Below, in pieces: positions 61,452-64,000 of a stretch of DNA of 64,000 nt. The notes below the pieces were generated by a model. It was not told the DNA's origin and ran no database searches. It saw only the letters and a list, made by a program, of their open reading frames with translations. The position numbers were made by a program, and so were the translations under genes. How positions within the stretch are numbered: the first letter of the stretch is position 1; every line of letters begins with the position of its first letter. The stretch is taken from the NCBI GenBank assembly GCA_031258195.1, contig JAIRNF010000032.1:1-64000 (forward strand). The letters run 5' to 3'. This DNA comes from Prevotellaceae bacterium (GTDB lineage: Bacteria > Bacteroidota > Bacteroidia > Bacteroidales > UBA932).

Positions 61452-61985
61452 TTAAGCGTAGTACTTTGTATAAACCTTGATAATAATTTTGTCTATATAG
61501 CTGTTAAGCTCGGCAACTTCTTGGTTTCCCATTATCCGCATAGGGTAGCTTATGTTCTTATTGCTGTACGAAGGTTGCTGATAGTTCTTATTGAGAATCT
61601 TGTAGCCATTACGTTCGTAGTAAGCTATACGACGGCTTGCAAACTCGCTGCTACCACTGGGTTCTACCTCCATCAGCCGTATTCCGTTAAGATTATCTGC
61701 GATCCAGTCCAATACTTGTTGCCCAATCTTATGGTTGCGCATATCGGGCGAAATAGCAAGGTGCTCTAAAAAGAAAAAATCGGCTAAATTCCAATATACA
61801 AATAACCCCGCTATTTTACCTTCAAAAAGTACGAGGTTAAAGTACATGCTATCGTTCTCCTTAATCAGCCGTTTTAGCTGCTTTTCGCTACGTCTTTCGC
61901 TTGGCGGAAAAGCTTCGGCATATATGGGCATTAGCTCCGTTAGTGCAGGGTCTTCAGTATTTCTTATGCGTAATAGCGTAGTCAT
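61452..61985 (-). CDS. GNAT-family N-acetyltransferase
   Basis: A 177-residue single GNAT domain. The acetyl-CoA binding region is FFFLEHLAISPDMRNHKIGQ near 71-90 (a Q/R-x-x-G-x-G/A variant), followed by YYERNGYKIL near 127-136. The substrate is unknown. A TTTG-N20-TATCTTTA promoter (62038-62007, minus strand) precedes it. It is 33 bp from the helicase gene, which also has its own promoter-like box. Confidence 0.82.
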   Translation of the reverse strand: MTTLLRIRNTEDPALTELMPIYAEAFPPSERRSEKQLKRLIKENDSMYFNLVLFEGKIAGLFVYWNLADFFFLEHLAISPDMRNHKIGQQVLDWIADNLNGIRLMEVEPSGSSEFASRRIAYYERNGYKILNKNYQQPSYSNKNISYPMRIMGNQEVAELNSYIDKIIIKVYTKYYA

Positions 61986-62006
61986 TCTATATAAACCATT
62001 TAGCTG

Positions 62007-62038
62007 TAAAGATAGGCAGCTTATACTTTATTTGCAAA
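62007..62038 (-). promoter_or_regulatory. Candidate promoter of the GNAT gene
   Basis: On the minus strand: TTTG (62038-62035), 20 bases, then TATCTTTA (62014-62007). One base from the -7 consensus. About 20 bases remain to the ATG at 61985. Confidence 0.5.
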
Positions 62039-62148
62039 ATATGGCGGAATGTTGATAAAAAATTATTTGTAAATTTTGCTGGATATAAAGGATTGTAACT
62101 ATGTAGGACATCAGAAGTTTTAGCTTGTAAATACTCCTTAACGATTAT

Positions 62149-62180
62149 GTTGCCATAAACATGAAAATATTATGTACCTT
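62149..62180 (+). promoter_or_regulatory. Candidate promoter of the carA leader
   Basis: GTTG (62149-62152), 20 bases, then TACCTTTG (62173-62180). Transcription would begin near 62187, leaving a leader of about 165 nt before carA that contains a small open frame and a terminator. Confidence 0.6.
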
Positions 62181-62214
62181 TGTACCCGGTTTAAAAATAT
62201 TGTGTTTAGATAAA

Positions 62215-62274
62215 ATGATGACAATCACTGATATAGTCGATAACATACAAGAAACATATTATTCCTATCTTTAA
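62215..62274 (+). CDS. Putative 19-codon leader peptide upstream of carA
   Basis: A short frame with the sequence MMTITDIVDNIQETYYSYL, beginning at paired ATGs (62215, 62218). Its TAA overlaps the base of the terminator hairpin. It has the size and position of an attenuation leader peptide and carries three Tyr codons (two adjacent) near the end. No homologue is known to me. It may instead be chance in a regulatory RNA. Confidence 0.35.
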   Translation: MMTITDIVDNIQETYYSYL

Positions 62275-62307
62275 ACGGCAGAAGTTCGGCACTTCTGCCG
62301 TTTTTTT
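62273..62307 (+). terminator. Attenuator-like terminator before carA
   Basis: AAACGGCAGAAGT (62273-62285) pairs perfectly with 62291-62303 over TCGGC, followed by TTTTATT: a textbook intrinsic terminator. It stands between the only good promoter and the carA start at 62354, so carA expression should need readthrough or a different promoter. Confidence 0.8.
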
Positions 62308-62353
62308 ATTTATAGATTGAAATAATAAAATAAAGTAAACAGTATAAGTATAG

Positions 62354-63430
62354 ATGAAAGCAACATTAACTCTCGACAACGGAATTGTTTTTGAAGGTCG
62401 TTCTTTTGGAAGTGAAAAACCCACATCCGGAGAGGTGGTATTTAGTACGGCAATGATGGGATATCCCGAAAGTCTTACCGACCCTTCTTATCTCGGACAA
62501 ATTCTAACGTTAACGTTTCCATTAGTAGGGAACTACGGCGTGCCCGACTGTTGCATAGAAGAGCAAGGGTTGTCGAAATTTCTCGAGTCGCATAAAATTC
62601 ACGTTAGCGGGTTAGTAGTTTCCGACTATTCCGAGCATTACAGCCATTGGAATGCGCACGAAAGCTTAGGCGAGTGGCTGAAGCGTGAAAATGTTCCCGC
62701 TATTACGGGCATTGATACGCGGGAACTTACCAAAATACTTCGCGAGAAAGGTTCGATGCTGGGACGGATCACAATTGGAGACGAAAAAGATAGTAGTCCG
62801 CTGTACGATCCTTCGGGAGAAAATCTGGTTGCTAAAGCATCATGTAAAGAGATTATAACCTATGAAAACGGCGATAAACGGGTAGTGCTGGTAGATTGTG
62901 GAATTAAGCAGAATATTATTCGTTGCCTGCTAAAGCGGGGTGTAACCGTTATACGTGTGCCGTGGGACTATGATTTTTCTACTATTGGCTACAATGGTCT
63001 TTTCATTTCGAACGGACCCGGTAGCCCTACTTATTGTGAAGAAACCATTGCTCATATTAGGAAAGCGATGGCGGGAGATAAGCCGATATTCGGTATCTGC
63101 ATGGGTAACCAGCTGCTATCCTTGGCAAGCGGAGCAAAAGTTTTTAAGCTGAAGTACGGGCATCGTAGCCACAACCAGCCGGTGCAGCATATCCCAAGCG
63201 GACGTTGTTTCGTTACTTCGCAAAATCATGGCTATGCAGTAGATAACGATACTTTATCTAAAGATTGGGAACCGTTGTTTATCAACCTTAACGATGGAAC
63301 GAACGAAGGTATTCGTCATAAATCGAAGCCGTTCTTTTCGGCGCAATTCCATCCCGAAGCCTCAAGCGGACCAACAGATACAGACTTTTTGTTTGACGAA
63401 TTTGTAAGCCTGGTAAAGAACGATAAGTAA
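62354..63430 (+). CDS. carA: Carbamoyl-phosphate synthase small (glutaminase) subunit
   Basis: A 358-residue enzyme. The N-terminal CPSase domain (about 1-140: FGSEKPTSGEVVFSTAMMGY) is followed by a class I glutamine amidotransferase. The catalytic Cys is in FGICMGNQLLSLA near 246-258, and the His/Glu pair is in AQFHPEAS near 331-338. It supplies ammonia to CarB for carbamoyl phosphate, feeding pyrimidines and arginine. carB is not adjacent: the next gene is a small secreted protein beginning right after the stop. Confidence 0.96.
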   Translation: MKATLTLDNGIVFEGRSFGSEKPTSGEVVFSTAMMGYPESLTDPSYLGQILTLTFPLVGNYGVPDCCIEEQGLSKFLESHKIHVSGLVVSDYSEHYSHWNAHESLGEWLKRENVPAITGIDTRELTKILREKGSMLGRITIGDEKDSSPLYDPSGENLVAKASCKEIITYENGDKRVVLVDCGIKQNIIRCLLKRGVTVIRVPWDYDFSTIGYNGLFISNGPGSPTYCEETIAHIRKAMAGDKPIFGICMGNQLLSLASGAKVFKLKYGHRSHNQPVQHIPSGRCFVTSQNHGYAVDNDTLSKDWEPLFINLNDGTNEGIRHKSKPFFSAQFHPEASSGPTDTDFLFDEFVSLVKNDK

Positions 63431-63907
63431 ATGAAGGGATCGAAATACATGCTGTTAGCGTTGCTTATGGCAGTTCCTTTTTGTGGCTCTGCACAGAAAA
63501 AGTTGATTTTTTCTCCGGGAGTTTCTTACCAAAAAGAGTTTTTTGGTGAGCTAAGTATTATGTATGCCGAAACAGCTACGAACAATACCGGACTTGGCAT
63601 ATACGGTCCTAAGTTGGGCATTGAAATGAACTTCAGCTCAGATAGTTTTATCTATGCGTCAAAGCTGGGGTTTGAGGTTGATGTGCTATTCTTCTCTGTG
63701 CGTGCTAATGCTGTTAGCTATATAAAAGACGGCAATGTCGATCTTCGCCTGTTGCCCGAAGTTGGATTCGGCTTTTTTGGTTTGGCGAATCTTACTTACG
63801 GATATGGCATACCGGTTCTTAATTACAGGGTCGAGGATGTCTCACGTTATCGTGTAACACTTACGTTTAACTTATCACGAGATTTGTGGCGAGATATATT
63901 TAAATAA
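63431..63907 (+). CDS. Small exported beta-rich protein of unknown function
   Basis: A 158-residue protein beginning at the base after the carA stop. A signal peptide (MLLALLMAVPFCGSAQ, start KGSKY) is followed by KLIFSPGVSYQKEFFGELSI and alternating strands with many aromatics (GFGFFGLANLTYGYG), resembling a short outer-membrane barrel. The C-terminal WRDIFK lacks a clear terminal aromatic. No family is recognised. Co-transcription with carA is likely, but a metabolic link is not evident. The 90 bp to the window end show nothing further. Confidence 0.6.
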   Translation: MKGSKYMLLALLMAVPFCGSAQKKLIFSPGVSYQKEFFGELSIMYAETATNNTGLGIYGPKLGIEMNFSSDSFIYASKLGFEVDVLFFSVRANAVSYIKDGNVDLRLLPEVGFGFFGLANLTYGYGIPVLNYRVEDVSRYRVTLTFNLSRDLWRDIFK

Positions 63908-64000
63908 AGAACGCATGGAAAAAGGCTAAAGAGAAAAGACAAATGATAGCAAATTCAGCTAATTGGAAAGATATAAATGATTCAAAATCTAAATGCAATA

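Noticed and set aside
62206..62424. Minus-strand open frame covering the carA leader
   Set aside because: It spans the terminator hairpin and the 5' end of carA; composition is not coding-like.

Overview
The window looks like a chromosome segment of a Bacteroidota member, most likely order Bacteroidales (a Dysgonomonadaceae/Porphyromonadaceae-like anaerobe; the genus is not decided by the sequence). Reasons: AT-rich DNA with almost no Shine-Dalgarno sequences; many upstream regions carrying the Bacteroidota sigma-ABfr pattern TTTG-N19/20-TAnnTTTG (clear before rpsP, the split transketolase and the AlaX-like gene); fimbrillin lipoproteins; an S16 with a long Ala/Glu tail; DUF5683 beside ParB; DUF6249, DUF6089 and DUF5694 families; and two-subunit methylmalonyl-CoA mutase for succinate-propionate metabolism.

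Layout. 1-2.5 kb: a DUF6249 membrane gene diverging from an ECF sigma/membrane-partner pair, a decayed beta-barrel pseudogene and a small membrane gene. 2.6-6.4 kb: rpsP-rimM, then minus-strand polyprenyl synthase, a LOG-family protein and a beta-barrel protein. 6.6-10.6 kb: split transketolase, a hotdog thioesterase, and a second ECF sigma module with a membrane partner and a Spy/CpxP-like periplasmic protein. 10.6-15.6 kb: Mrp, a lipid kinase, an AlaX-like protein, gltX, another Spy-like protein. 15.9-20.5 kb: one minus-strand cluster of two damaged paralogous membrane genes, an XRE regulator and a paired active/inactive M16 protease. 20.8-29.1 kb: mutA-mutB, then cmk-ispH-priA. 29.1-35.5 kb (minus): MltD-like transglycosylase, DUF5683, parB, parA, an OmpH lipoprotein, an alpha/beta hydrolase, pdxJ. 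35.6-43.4 kb (plus): an envelope-biogenesis operon nadK-DUF6089-uppS-bamA-three Skp/OmpH paralogues-murI. 43.6-47.5 kb (minus): three fimbrillin-type lipoproteins, the last fused to a FISUMP-type domain. 47.5-48.45 kb: a gene-free stretch with several strong inverted repeats. 48.45-51.4 kb: an accessory segment with an HTH gene (apparent frameshift), a DGQHR/DndB-like gene paired with a GIY-YIG-like gene, and tRNA-Ser(GCU). 51.5-64 kb: clpS, a PD40/SPOR protein, bcp, recA, a DUF5694 gene with an internal stop, an S9 peptidase lipoprotein, a PIF1-like helicase, a GNAT acetyltransferase, and carA behind an attenuator-like leader, with a small secreted protein.

Cross-cutting observations: a family of about 55-90 bp REP-like inverted repeats built on GTCATTTCGA...GAGAAATC recurs between genes (five copies or remnants); five loci look damaged or recoded (1.65-2.0 kb, 19.5-20.5 kb twice, 49.3 kb, 56.24 kb). 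The best candidates for something undescribed are the DGQHR plus GIY-YIG pair near tRNA-Ser, the multi-hairpin intergenic region at 47.8-48.24 kb, and the leader-ORF/terminator arrangement before carA. No CRISPR array, prophage, insertion sequence or rRNA operon was seen.
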